From DASYLJ01 sp964404165 (GTDB lineage Bacteria; Desulfobacterota; Binatia; DP-6): DNA of 64,000 nucleotides. Shown here piece after piece: positions 1 through 8,843 of this stretch (positions are counted from its first letter, which is position 1; every line of letters begins with the position of its first letter). The position numbers were made by a program, and so were the translations under genes. The DNA is taken from the NCBI GenBank assembly GCA_964404165.1, contig CAYOIZ010000027.1:1-64000 (forward strand), written 5' to 3'. The notes beneath the pieces were generated by a model. That model did no database searches, was not told where the DNA came from, and saw only the letters and a list, made by a program, of their open reading frames with translations.

Positions 1-213
1 GTACGCGGTGTAGACCTCGCCGTACTGCGCCATGATCGGCTTGATCCAGGCGCGGATCGCCTCGCGGCCGTGCATGTTGCCGAGGACGTGCTCGACGTAG
101 ACGGCGTCCTCCGTGAATCGATCGGCCCAGGCGTCCCAGTCCTCGCCCACGGCGCCGGCCTGCCAGTACGCACGGAACGCCTGCTCGAGCTCGTCGCGCT
201 GCCATCTCGGCAT
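1..213 (-). CDS. SnoaL-like / NTF2-fold protein, N-terminal part only
   Basis: This gene reads leftward from an ATG and runs off the window edge, so only 71 codons are visible. The visible part begins MPRWQRDELEQAF and contains FTEDAVYVEHV and GREAIRAWIKPIM. An opening helix, a strand carrying D-A-V-Y and then the G-R-E-A-I helix are typical of the N-terminal half of SnoaL-like or ketosteroid-isomerase-like proteins. Such proteins are small cone-shaped binding or isomerase domains whose substrate cannot be guessed from the fold. It diverges from the secreted protein at 262, leaving about 48 bp for two promoters. Confidence 0.7.
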   Translation of the reverse strand, partial: MPRWQRDELEQAFRAYWQAGAVGEDWDAWADRFTEDAVYVEHVLGNMHGREAIRAWIKPIMAQYGEVYTAY

Positions 214-261
214 GGGCGCCGTATACTTCTGCGCGCGGCTCTGCTTCAATCCTGCGCGGCG

Positions 262-1119
262 ATGCTCGTCCTCCTGCTCCTCGGCCTCCTCACCGCCCCC
301 GCCGCCGCCGGCACCTGCGACACCTGGGCCATCCCGCCGCAGCAGGTGGGCACCGTGCCCGAGGCGCTGCGCGAGCTGTCGGGCCTGGCGGCCAGCCGCC
401 GCCATCCCGGCATCCTCTGGGCACACAACGACTCCGGCAACACGTTCACGCTGTACGCGCTGCGCGAGGACGGCAGCATCGTCGCCCGCTTCACCGTCCG
501 CGGCGGCACCGCGCGCGACGCCGAAGACATCACGGTCGCACGTTGCGCCCCCAATGCCGACCGCACCTGCATCTACGTCGCCGACATCGGCGACAACGGC
601 CAGCGTCGCAAGCAGGTCACCATCTTCAAGATCGCCGAGCCCGAGACGCTGAAGGACGGAGCGCTCGACGCGACGCCGCTGCACTTCACGTACGACGAGG
701 GACCGCGCAACGCCGAGGTCGTCCTCGTCGACCCGCGCACCGGCCGCATCTTCGTCGTCTCGAAGGTGCTGTCGTCGCTCGGCGACGTCTTCCGCGTCGA
801 CAACCTCGGCGCACGCACCGGCGGCACCGCCGTGCGCGTACGCCGCCTGCGGCCGGCGAAGGAGTTCGACTCCTACACCACGAGCGCCAGCGTCCATCCC
901 GACGGCACGCGCATCCTGCTGCGCACCTATGGTCGCGCCTGGGAGCTGCGGGCGCCCGACGCGCGCTCGTTCGAAGACGTGCTCGACGCGACGCCGATCG
1001 AGGTGCCGAGCAGCTCGCAGCCGCAGGCCGAAGCCATCACCTACTCCGCGGACGGCATGTCGTACTTCCTCGGCAGCGAGGGTGTCGGCAGCCCGATCTA
1101 CCGCGTCAACTGCCGGTGA
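262..1119 (+). CDS. secreted propeller-like protein of unknown function
   Basis: The protein has 285 residues. The frame is open upstream, but this ATG is preferred because it begins directly with a signal peptide (MLVLLLLGLLTAPAAAG), so the mature protein should be exported. The body has repeated strand-rich segments such as ILWAHNDSGN, CIYVADIGDN, GRIFVVSK and EAITYSADG, which resemble blades of beta-propeller or esterase-like periplasmic proteins. A few cysteines (GTCDTW, VARCAP, RTCIY, VNCR) could form disulfides. No catalytic motif is evident. The DUF72 gene follows after 3 nt, suggesting co-transcription without clear functional logic. Confidence 0.75.
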   Translation: MLVLLLLGLLTAPAAAGTCDTWAIPPQQVGTVPEALRELSGLAASRRHPGILWAHNDSGNTFTLYALREDGSIVARFTVRGGTARDAEDITVARCAPNADRTCIYVADIGDNGQRRKQVTIFKIAEPETLKDGALDATPLHFTYDEGPRNAEVVLVDPRTGRIFVVSKVLSSLGDVFRVDNLGARTGGTAVRVRRLRPAKEFDSYTTSASVHPDGTRILLRTYGRAWELRAPDARSFEDVLDATPIEVPSSSQPQAEAITYSADGMSYFLGSEGVGSPIYRVNCR

Positions 1120-1122
1120 CCC

Positions 1123-2091
1123 GTGCCGCGGCGTCCCGCGCAGCTCGATCTGTTCGCGCGCCCGCGCGCCGTCGGTCCGGCGGTGCTCCCGCCGGGGATG
1201 GCGGCGCTCGCGAGTCGCCTGCCGCCGACGCTGCGGCTCGGCACGTCGTCGTGGTCCTTCCCCGGGTGGGAGGGCCTCGTCTGGGACCGCCCCGCAACGG
1301 CGACCGTCCTCGCCCGCGAGGGACTCGAGGCCTACGCGAAGCATCCCCTCCTGCGCGCCGTCGGCATCGATCGCACCTTCTACGGCCCGATCGACGCCGA
1401 CGCCTTCGCCGCCATGGCGGCGCAGGTGCCCGACGACTTCCGTTTCCTCGTGAAGGCGCACGAGGTCTGCACGCTGCAGCGCTTCCCGCTCCACGAGCGC
1501 TACGGCGAGCAACGCGGCACGCTGAACCCGCACTTCCTGCACGCGAGCTACGCCACCAACGAGGTCGTGCGTCCGATCGTGCAGGGCCTCGGAGCGAAGG
1601 CCGGACCCATCCTCTTCCAGCTGCCGCCACAGGCCGCCGCCGCGATGGGCGGCGCGGCGAAGTTCGCCGAGCGCCTGCACGCGTTCCTCGAAGCGCTTCC
1701 GAAGGGCCCGCTCTACGCCGTCGAGCTGCGTACGCCGCAGCTCATGACGCGCGACTACGCGGCGGCCCTGCAGGACGTCGGCGCCGTCCACTGCCTCAAC
1801 GCGCATCCCACGATGCCGTCGGTGACGCGGCAGGCGGAGCGCGTGGCGCCCGATGCGCCGGCCGTCGTCGTGCGGTGGATGCTGGGGCACGGCCAGGCGT
1901 ACGAGGCCGCCGTAGAGCGCTATCGTCCGTTCGACCGCCTCGTCGACGTCGACGACGCGACGCGCGACGCCATCGCCGCCGTCTGCCGCGGCGCGGGCAG
2001 GCGGCCGGCCTACGTCATCGTCAACAACAAGGCCGAGGGCTCGGCCCCGGAATCGATCCGCCGGCTCGTCGAGGCGCTCAGCGGAGCGTGA
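1123..2091 (+). CDS. DUF72 family (YecE-like) protein
   Basis: This is a 322-residue protein from a GTG just after the upstream stop. It shows DUF72 hallmarks: the early motif LGTSSWSFPGWEG, then VNIDRTFYG-like text (GIDRTFYGPI), DFRFLVKAHE in the middle and the terminal YVIVNNKAEG. DUF72 proteins fold as TIM-like barrels, are widespread and lack a firmly assigned reaction. The length is slightly above the usual 240-300 because of a short N-terminal tail. Its 3' end overlaps the convergent HAD gene by 14 bp. No signal peptide is seen, so it should be cytoplasmic. Confidence 0.9.
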   Translation: MPRRPAQLDLFARPRAVGPAVLPPGMAALASRLPPTLRLGTSSWSFPGWEGLVWDRPATATVLAREGLEAYAKHPLLRAVGIDRTFYGPIDADAFAAMAAQVPDDFRFLVKAHEVCTLQRFPLHERYGEQRGTLNPHFLHASYATNEVVRPIVQGLGAKAGPILFQLPPQAAAAMGGAAKFAERLHAFLEALPKGPLYAVELRTPQLMTRDYAAALQDVGAVHCLNAHPTMPSVTRQAERVAPDAPAVVVRWMLGHGQAYEAAVERYRPFDRLVDVDDATRDAIAAVCRGAGRRPAYVIVNNKAEGSAPESIRRLVEALSGA

Positions 2092-2701
2092 GCCCGAGGT
2101 GACGCTCCAGCTCGGCGAGCGCCGTGTCGGGGTCGTCCACCTTGATCGTCGTCATGCCGAGCGCGCGCGCGCTCTTGAGATTCGTGCCGATGTCGTCGAG
2201 GAACGCGGCTTCCGGCGGCGTGACGTCGAGCGCACGGCAGGCGAGCTCGTAGATGCGGGGGTCGGGCTTCCGCCAGCCGACGACCGCCGACTCGACGAAG
2301 GCGTCGAAGTACGGCTTCAGGATGCCGGTACCCACATCGTCGGTGATCCAGTTGTTGGTGAGCGCGCCCGCCTTGAGCCCGGCCGCCCGGATGCGACCGA
2401 TGGCCGCGATCATCGTCGGCCGCGGCACCGTGCTCTCGCCCACCCGGCGCATCATCTCGCGCGCGTCGATGGTGCACCCTGCTCCGGCGCAGTCGGCCTC
2501 GAAGACGGGATAGAACGCATCCAGCGTCAGCTCGCCGCGCTCGAGCCGCGACCACCCGCCGCCGGGCCCCGTGCTCACGACGACGCGGTTGATGACGCCC
2601 GGCGTGATGCCGAGGTCGCGCTCGTACTGGGCGATGGCGTGCAGCGGCGACCCCACCACCACGCCCCCGATGTCGAAGATGACCGCGCGCAGTTCCGGCA
2701 C
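2078..2701 (-). CDS. HAD-superfamily hydrolase
   Basis: This 207-residue protein starts from a GTG chosen because the HAD motif I (VIFDIGGVVVG) follows within ten residues; upstream frame text is arginine-rich shadow sequence. Motif II is GALTNNW, the motif III lysine lies in GWRKPDPRIYE, and the motif IV acidic pair in FLDDIGTNLKSAR. The cap is small and helical between motifs I and II. This pattern matches phosphatase-like HADs related to the soluble epoxide hydrolase N-domain and YihX group, which act on small phosphate esters. Its substrate is unknown. It is divergent from the secreted protein at 2767. Confidence 0.88.
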   Translation of the reverse strand: MPELRAVIFDIGGVVVGSPLHAIAQYERDLGITPGVINRVVVSTGPGGGWSRLERGELTLDAFYPVFEADCAGAGCTIDAREMMRRVGESTVPRPTMIAAIGRIRAAGLKAGALTNNWITDDVGTGILKPYFDAFVESAVVGWRKPDPRIYELACRALDVTPPEAAFLDDIGTNLKSARALGMTTIKVDDPDTALAELERHLGLTLR

Positions 2702-2766
2702 GCGGGCCAACCTGCCGGGCCCGCGGCGCGGTTGCAATCGGCAGGCGACCGACGCAAGAGCACGAC

Positions 2767-3171
2767 ATGCGCGCCCTCCTGCTCGTCCTGCTGGCCCTCG
2801 CCGCTCCCGCCGTCGCCGGCGACCGGGCGGCGCTCCCCGATCTGCTGAAGATGACCGGGCACGTCGGCCCCGCCCGTGCCGGCGAGACCGGCACCACGGC
2901 CATGAAGCTCGGGGTGAACGGCAAGGACCACGAGTTCCAGCTCGCCACGCTGGAGGTGCTGACGGGCAATCGCACCGCGTCCCAGGTGCTGTCACAGGTG
3001 ACGCCGTACACGCCCGCCTTCTACCTGCGCGCGCCCGCCAAGCTGTTGCAGCGCTTCACCGACGCCACGCCCGCCGACACCGTCGTCGTGCAGGGCTACT
3101 TCCGTCGCACCAGCGGGCGGAACCTGCAGGTGAGCGAGGTCCTCGTGAAGCCACCCGATCCGTCCCGGTAG
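2767..3171 (+). CDS. small exported protein, unknown function
   Basis: A 134-residue protein beginning MRALLLVLLALAAPAVAG, a clear signal peptide with predicted cleavage near residue 18. The mature part is about 115 residues, lacks cysteines and has segments such as HEFQLATLEVL and VVVQGYFRRTSG that look like beta strands of a small barrel or OB-like domain. I do not recognise a named family. An inverted repeat begins immediately at its stop codon, and catalase follows on the same strand. Confidence 0.7.
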   Translation: MRALLLVLLALAAPAVAGDRAALPDLLKMTGHVGPARAGETGTTAMKLGVNGKDHEFQLATLEVLTGNRTASQVLSQVTPYTPAFYLRAPAKLLQRFTDATPADTVVVQGYFRRTSGRNLQVSEVLVKPPDPSR

Positions 3172-3197
3172 TGTAAGAAGCCCCTCCGTTTCTTACA
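3172..3197. repeat. perfect 8-bp inverted repeat upstream of the catalase gene
   Basis: TGTAAGAA (3172-3179) and TTCTTACA (3190-3197) are exact reverse complements separated by 10 nt. It starts at the last base of the upstream stop codon and lies 69 bp before the catalase ATG. It is notably AT-richer than its surroundings. It could be a weak terminator for the small exported protein or an operator for catalase. The absence of a T tract and the dyad shape leave both open. Confidence 0.6.
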
Positions 3198-3266
3198 GCG
3201 ACGCCGCGGTCGCCACCGGGATTACGGCGTTCCCACGAGGCACGCGCCTTGCAGCCCGCCACCCCC

Positions 3267-5690
3267 ATGGCGAAGAACGGCTCCTCTCGCGGCAGCAAGG
3301 GCAACGACGGCGCATGGGCGAAGACGACGGTGGGTGGCCCCGCGGCCCCTCCGGACATCGCGTCCGCGAAGAAGGGGAAGCGCAGCGGCGCTCCGCTCGC
3401 CGACGAGGTGCTCGCGGGTGCGCAGCTCGCCGCCAAGCACGTCATGACGGGCGAGCTCGCCGCCGCCGTCCCGCACAATCCGATCAAGGCCTCGGAGTAC
3501 GGCGAGGACGGCGCGCGCGACCCCGAGACGGGTACGCCGGTCGACGCCGGCGATCCGTCGGTCGGCGGCAGCACGCTGACCGAGGGACTGTCGTCGGCGA
3601 AGCTCGGCAGCGGCAGGCCCGCGCCCGGCGAGAATCCCACGAACGGACCGCTCGATCGCGTCCGCGCCGACGCCACCGGACAGGCGCTGACGACGAACCA
3701 GGGCGTGCGCGTCGGGCAGAACCAGGACTCGCTGAAGGCCGGCATCCGCGGGCCCTCGCTGCTGCAGGACTTCATCCTGCGCGAGAAGCTGACGACGTTC
3801 GACCACGAGCGCATTCCCGAGCGCGTCGTGCATGCGCGCGGCTCGGCCGCGCACGGATACTTCGAGTGCCACACGCCACTGACGAAGTTCTCGAAGGCGG
3901 CGCCGTTCGCCAAGGCCGGCAAGCAGACGCCGGTCTTCGTGCGCTTCTCCACCGTCGCCGGCGAGCGCGGCTCGGTGGACACCGCCCGCGACGTGCGCGG
4001 CTTCGCCGTCAAGTTCTACACCGAGGACGGCAACTGGGACCTCGTCGGCAACAACATGCCGGTGTTCTTCATCCAGGACGCCATGAAGTTCCCCGACCTG
4101 ATCCACGCGGTGAAGCCCGAGCCGCACCACGGCATGCCGCAGGCCGCGAGCGCGCACGACACCTTCTGGGACTTCGTGTCGCTGATGCCCGAGTCGACGC
4201 ACATGCTGATGTGGGCGATGTCCGACCGCGCCATCCCGCGCAGCTACCGCACGATGCAGGGCTTCGGCGTCCACACCTTCCGTCTGGTGAACGACGACGG
4301 CGCGTCGGTGCTCTGCAAGTTCCACTGGAATCCCGCCGCCGGCACCCATTCGCTGGTGTGGGACGAGGCGGTGAAGATCGCCGGCGCCGACGCCGACTTC
4401 CATCGCCGCGACCTGTGGGAGGCGATCGAGGCCGGCGCCTATCCGGAGTGGGAGCTCGCCGTGCAGGTCTTCACCGAGGAGCAGGCCGACAGGTTCAGCT
4501 TCGACGTCCTCGATCCGACCAAGATCGTCCCCGAGGAGCTGGTGCCGCTGACGCCGGTCGGCCGCCTCGTCCTCAACCGCAACCCCGACAACTTCTTCGC
4601 CGAGACCGAGCAGGTGGCCTTCTGCACCGCGCACGTCATCCCCGGTATCGACTTCACCAACGACCCGCTGCTGCAGGGACGCATCCACTCGTACATCGAC
4701 ACCCAGCTGACGCGCCTCGGCGGCCCGAACTTCCACGAGATCCCGATCAACGCGCCGGTCGCGCAGATCCACAACAACCAGCGCGACGGCATGCACCGCC
4801 AGACGCTCAACCGCGGCCGCGTCTCCTATGAGCCGAACTCGCTCGGCGGCGGCTGCCCGTTCCAGGCCGGCTCGACGGGCTTCGTGCCGTTCCCGCAGCC
4901 CGTCGAGGGCGACATGCTGCGCGGCAAGCCCGAGCTGTTCGCCGATCACTACACCCAGGCGACGCTCTTCTACCGCAGCCAGACCCCGGCCGAGCAGCGC
5001 CACATCGCGGCCGCGTTCACCTTCGAGCTGACGCGCGTGCAGACGCCGGCCATCCGCCAGCGCGTCGTGGCGACGCTCGCCAACGTCGACGCCGGGCTCG
5101 CCGCGCAGGTGGCCGACGGCCTCGGTTTCCCGGTCCCGCCCCCGCTCCCGCGCGTGATCGAGAAGCCGAAGAAGCCCGAGGTCGACCGCTCGCCGGCGCT
5201 CTCGCTGACGAGTCGCCCGGGCGACGCCGGCGTCCGCACGCGACGCGTGGCGATCCTCGTCGCCGACGGCGTCGGCGGCGCGGAGGCCATCCGCGACCTG
5301 CTCGCGCACGATGGCGCGGTGCCGCGATTCCTCGGCGCCAAGCTCGGGACGATCGACGCCGCCGAGGGGCCGCTCCAGGTCGACGTCACGCTGTCGGCCA
5401 TGCCCGCCGTTCTCTTCGACGGGCTCGTCGTCCCGGACGGCGTCGCCTCGACGCTCGCCACCAACGGACACGCGCTCGAGTTCCTGAAAGACACCTACCG
5501 GCACTGCAAGCCGATCCTCGCCCCCGGGGACGGCACCCGCCTGCTCGAGGCTGCCGGCATCCCGGCGACGCTCCCGTCGGGAAAGCCCGATCCAGCGCTC
5601 TTCACCGGCGACGCCGATCCGACCGATTTCGCCGACGCGCTCGCGCGTCACCGCGACTTCGGACGGGAGTCGGATCCGCCGCGCGTCTGA
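3267..5690 (+). CDS. katE: monofunctional large-subunit catalase, HPII type
   Basis: An 807-residue haem catalase that dismutates hydrogen peroxide to water and oxygen. The length is that of the large-subunit clade, with an N-terminal extension, the catalase core (about 110-600) and a C-terminal flavodoxin/PfpI-like domain (about 650-790) that starts at RVAILVADGVGG. The catalytic His is in RVVHARGSAAHG (about residue 189), the distal Asn in NNMPVFFIQDA, and the proximal haem Tyr in HSYIDTQLTRLG (about residue 476). The ATG of MAKNGSS was chosen over an in-frame TTG 18 nt upstream. The gene's 3' end overlaps the convergent acetyltransferase by 43 bp. It is probably cytoplasmic and part of peroxide defence together with the peroxiredoxin at 24.8 kb. 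Confidence 0.97.
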   Translation: MAKNGSSRGSKGNDGAWAKTTVGGPAAPPDIASAKKGKRSGAPLADEVLAGAQLAAKHVMTGELAAAVPHNPIKASEYGEDGARDPETGTPVDAGDPSVGGSTLTEGLSSAKLGSGRPAPGENPTNGPLDRVRADATGQALTTNQGVRVGQNQDSLKAGIRGPSLLQDFILREKLTTFDHERIPERVVHARGSAAHGYFECHTPLTKFSKAAPFAKAGKQTPVFVRFSTVAGERGSVDTARDVRGFAVKFYTEDGNWDLVGNNMPVFFIQDAMKFPDLIHAVKPEPHHGMPQAASAHDTFWDFVSLMPESTHMLMWAMSDRAIPRSYRTMQGFGVHTFRLVNDDGASVLCKFHWNPAAGTHSLVWDEAVKIAGADADFHRRDLWEAIEAGAYPEWELAVQVFTEEQADRFSFDVLDPTKIVPEELVPLTPVGRLVLNRNPDNFFAETEQVAFCTAHVIPGIDFTNDPLLQGRIHSYIDTQLTRLGGPNFHEIPINAPVAQIHNNQRDGMHRQTLNRGRVSYEPNSLGGGCPFQAGSTGFVPFPQPVEGDMLRGKPELFADHYTQATLFYRSQTPAEQRHIAAAFTFELTRVQTPAIRQRVVATLANVDAGLAAQVADGLGFPVPPPLPRVIEKPKKPEVDRSPALSLTSRPGDAGVRTRRVAILVADGVGGAEAIRDLLAHDGAVPRFLGAKLGTIDAAEGPLQVDVTLSAMPAVLFDGLVVPDGVASTLATNGHALEFLKDTYRHCKPILAPGDGTRLLEAAGIPATLPSGKPDPALFTGDADPTDFADALARHRDFGRESDPPRV

Positions 5691-6160
5691 GCCAGGCTCT
5701 CCAGCGCGGCGCCGCTCAGGCGGTGCGTCGTCCACTCGTCGAGCGCCTCCGCGCCGAGGCCGCGATAGAAGCGGAGCGCCGGCTCGTTCCAATCGAGGAC
5801 GGCCCACTCGAGGCGCGCGCAGCCCCGCGCGATGGCGAGGGCCGCGAGCCGCTGGAGCAGCGCCGTGCCGATGCCACGGCCGCGCTCGACCTCGGGCACG
5901 AACAGGTCTTCGAGATGGATGCCTGACCGCCCGCGCCACGTGGAGTAGGTCGCGAAGAACAGCGCGAAGCCGACGGGGCGACCGGCGTCGAACGCGAGCA
6001 GACATTCGAAGGGCGGCTCTGCGCTGGCCAGCTGGCGGCGTAGCTCCGCCGGCGTCACCTCGACCGCCTCGGGCGCCCGCTCGTAGACGGCGAGCCCCGT
6101 GATGAAGGCGTGGATGGTGTCGGCGTCGTCCGGGTCCGCCGGGCGGATGTCGAAGGCCAT
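5648..6160 (-). CDS. GNAT-family acetyltransferase, diamine acetyltransferase-like
   Basis: This 170-residue protein covers one GNAT domain. FDIRPADPDDADTIHAFI is the usual N-terminal strand-helix, the acetyl-CoA loop is VERGRGIGTALL, and the C-terminal strand-helix is LEWAVLDWNEPALRFYRGLG. FFATYSTWRGRSGIHLEDLFV closely resembles spermidine/spermine acetyltransferase-like members (SSAT group), so a polyamine or diamine substrate is plausible but not proven. It ends inside the catalase gene and diverges from the secreted protein at 6233. Confidence 0.9.
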   Translation of the reverse strand: MAFDIRPADPDDADTIHAFITGLAVYERAPEAVEVTPAELRRQLASAEPPFECLLAFDAGRPVGFALFFATYSTWRGRSGIHLEDLFVPEVERGRGIGTALLQRLAALAIARGCARLEWAVLDWNEPALRFYRGLGAEALDEWTTHRLSGAALESLAQTRGGSDSRPKSR

Positions 6161-6232
6161 GGCGGCATCCAAGCAGAAAAGCGTTGCCGGCTGCGAGCGC
6201 CGCGGGTTAGGACACCAGACGGGGGTCTTCAC

Positions 6233-8839
6233 ATGGTTCGTACGCTGCTCGCCGTCCTGACGCTCGCCCTGCTCGCTCCACGCGCCCATGCCGCCGACTG
6301 TGCGGGTGGCGCGCTCCGCTCCGTCGACGTCGGGCCGGGCAAGGCCACGCTGCAGGCCACCGTCACCGCGGCCGGGCTCACGCCCGAGGCGCTGGTCGCC
6401 GACGGCTTCCGCCTCGTGCTCGAGGATGCGGACGACGGCGCCATCGTCTATCAGCTGCACCTGCCCGCCGATCGCTTCGCCACGAAGGGCAGCACCACGA
6501 AGTACGACCGCAAGGGCACGCTCGCCGGCACGCTCCGCATCCGCCGACTGTCCGGGCAGGCCGACACCGTCGTCGTCGACCTGCGCGATCCGCGTGCCAC
6601 GACGTCGAACAGCAGCAGCGATCGCAACCTGCTGGTGCGCATCGACCTCGCCGGCGGCGCCTGTGCGCGCACCTGCGTCGCCGCCTGCGAGACCCGCGCC
6701 ACGGGCCGTCTCGCCTGCAGGCGCAGCTACGACTACGTGCCGTTCGCCGACCAGGGCTTCGGGCAGCGCACGCGACGCAGCAACGCCGCGACGTCGGGCT
6801 TCTGCGGCCTGCACGTCTCCCCCGACGACGCCTGCGACTTCCTCATCGACGAGCGCTGCGTGCTGCCCTACCCGTCGTCGCGCTTCCTGCGGCCGGACGC
6901 CTCGACGCCGACGGGCGTCCGCGTCGCCTTCCCCGCCGACGGCCTGCCGGCGAACACGTCGGGCAAGCACATCGACCCCACCGATCTGAACGCGCTCGAC
7001 GGCTACAGCCCGGGTGCCGTCATCCTGTCGCTGTTCCCCGACACCGGGCACCCCGTCGACCTCGGCGCCTCGGGCGCGCCGTTCCACACCAGCTATGCGC
7101 GCTCCCTCGAGGCCGACAGCCCCACCGTGCTGCTCGCCGCCGCGAGCGGCGCGCGCGTCGTCCACTTCGCCGAGATGGACGCGCAGTCGGCACCCGACGA
7201 CGTCGCCAACAAGGCGCTCATCATCCGCCCCGGTACGCGCCTCGACGACGCCAGCCGTTACGTCGTCGCGATGCGTCACCTGGTCGACACCGAGGGCACG
7301 CCGGTCGCACCGCGACTCGCGTTCCGCGCGCTCCGTGACGGCGTCGACACCGCGACGCTCGCAGCCGTCTGCGGCGCACCCTGTGCCGCCGCCATCGACG
7401 CCCGACGCCCCGTCTTCGAGGACGTCTTCGCGCGGCTCGCGACGGCCGGCGTCGCGCGCGACGATCTGCTGCTGGCGTGGGACTTCAGCACCGCCAGCAC
7501 GTCGGCCCTCACCGACTGGATGGTGGCGATCCGCGACCAGGCGTTCGCGCTCGGCACGCCGTCGTTCACCGTCACCAAGGTCGACAACGGCAACGGCGCG
7601 GGTCGCAACGCCAACATCTACGCGCGCATCGAGGGCACGTTCCAGGCGCCGCTGTTCATGACCGCGGACGCGCCCGGATCGCGCCTGAACCTGGTCGACG
7701 GCGTGCCGCGCCAGAACGGCTACGCCACGGTGCCGTTCATGGTGGACGTGCCGCACTACGCCGTGAACGTCGGCGGCGCGCCGCGCCCGGTGCGTCCGAC
7801 GCTGTGGGGCCACGGCCTCCTCGGCAACCGCGGCCAGATCGGCTCGCTCTCGACGCTGGCGAACGGCTTCGGCTTCGTCATCGCCGGCGTCGACATGCAG
7901 GGCATGTCCGACGCCGACGTCGGCGCCGGCATCCTGCCCGCCATCGCCGACTACTCGCTCTTCCACAACATCCCCGAGCGCCTCCACCAGGGCTTCCTGA
8001 ACCACCTGCTGCTCGGCCGGCTGCTGCTCGACCCGGTGCTCGGCTTCAACTCGCACCCGGCGTTCAGCTTCGGCACGCCGCCGACGCCGATCATCGACAC
8101 CACCGAGGTCTACTACTCGGGCGGCAGCCAGGGCGGCATCTTCGGCGGCGCGATCATGGCGATCGCCGAGGATTTCAAGCGCGGCTTCCTCGCGGTCCCG
8201 GGTTCGAACTACAGCACGCTCCTGCACCGCAGCATCGACTTCAACCCGTTCCTCGCGGCGTCACGGGCGTCCTATCCGAACCGGCTCGACGAGCAGCTCA
8301 TCCTCGCCACCAACCAGCAGCTCTGGGATCGCGCCGAGCCGCACGGCTACCTGAACCACATCCTCGACGGCTCGCTGTCGAATCCACCGGTGCCGCACAA
8401 GGTGCTGATGCACATGGCGACCTACGACTCCGAGGTCTCCAACGTCTCGACGGAGATCATGGTACGCGCGCTCGGCGTGCCGCAGGTGACGCCGGCGGCG
8501 CGGAGCTTCTTCGGGATCCCCGAGATGGCGGCGCCCTTCGACGGCTCGGCCTTCGTCGAGGTGAATCCGATGCTCGGCTTCTCGCGCTGCAACACGCCCG
8601 CGGGCGACAGCCCGGGGCTCGCGTGCACCGACGCGAGCGACTGTCCCGCCGCCGGCGACAACCCGGCGCGCACCATCTGCGACTCGGGCGTCCCGCCCCA
8701 GTCGAACACCGCGCCGCGCTTCAACAACCGTGCCCACGGCTCGACGGGCAACGTCACCACCGGCGCGCAGATCGACGCCTTCCTGCGTCCGAACGGCACC
8801 ATCCAGAACTTCTGCTCGGGGCCCTGCGACCCGGAGTGA
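6233..8839 (+). CDS. large secreted alpha/beta-hydrolase-like protein
   Basis: An 868-residue exported protein with a signal peptide of about 21 residues (MVRTLLAVLTLALLAPRAHA). An N-terminal strand-rich domain (about 25-150) with a CARTCVAACE cysteine cluster is followed by a long hydrolase-like region. GHGLLGNRGQIGS near residue 525 looks like the oxyanion-hole loop, and YYSGGSQGG places a candidate nucleophile Ser at about residue 632. A C-terminal cysteine-rich piece contains CTDASDC, a motif I associate with secreted proteins of deltaproteobacteria-type lineages. The enzyme class is inferred from the nucleophile elbow only; esterase or lipase activity is the simplest guess. Confidence 0.72.
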   Translation: MVRTLLAVLTLALLAPRAHAADCAGGALRSVDVGPGKATLQATVTAAGLTPEALVADGFRLVLEDADDGAIVYQLHLPADRFATKGSTTKYDRKGTLAGTLRIRRLSGQADTVVVDLRDPRATTSNSSSDRNLLVRIDLAGGACARTCVAACETRATGRLACRRSYDYVPFADQGFGQRTRRSNAATSGFCGLHVSPDDACDFLIDERCVLPYPSSRFLRPDASTPTGVRVAFPADGLPANTSGKHIDPTDLNALDGYSPGAVILSLFPDTGHPVDLGASGAPFHTSYARSLEADSPTVLLAAASGARVVHFAEMDAQSAPDDVANKALIIRPGTRLDDASRYVVAMRHLVDTEGTPVAPRLAFRALRDGVDTATLAAVCGAPCAAAIDARRPVFEDVFARLATAGVARDDLLLAWDFSTASTSALTDWMVAIRDQAFALGTPSFTVTKVDNGNGAGRNANIYARIEGTFQAPLFMTADAPGSRLNLVDGVPRQNGYATVPFMVDVPHYAVNVGGAPRPVRPTLWGHGLLGNRGQIGSLSTLANGFGFVIAGVDMQGMSDADVGAGILPAIADYSLFHNIPERLHQGFLNHLLLGRLLLDPVLGFNSHPAFSFGTPPTPIIDTTEVYYSGGSQGGIFGGAIMAIAEDFKRGFLAVPGSNYSTLLHRSIDFNPFLAASRASYPNRLDEQLILATNQQLWDRAEPHGYLNHILDGSLSNPPVPHKVLMHMATYDSEVSNVSTEIMVRALGVPQVTPAARSFFGIPEMAAPFDGSAFVEVNPMLGFSRCNTPAGDSPGLACTDASDCPAAGDNPARTICDSGVPPQSNTAPRFNNRAHGSTGNVTTGAQIDAFLRPNGTIQNFCSGPCDPE

Positions 8840-8843
8840 CGTC

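Noticed and set aside
3222..6005. A long open frame on the minus strand across the catalase gene
   Set aside because: It is composed of Arg, Glu, Val and Gly repeats typical of an antisense frame in GC-rich DNA, and the plus strand carries a full catalase with all catalytic residues.
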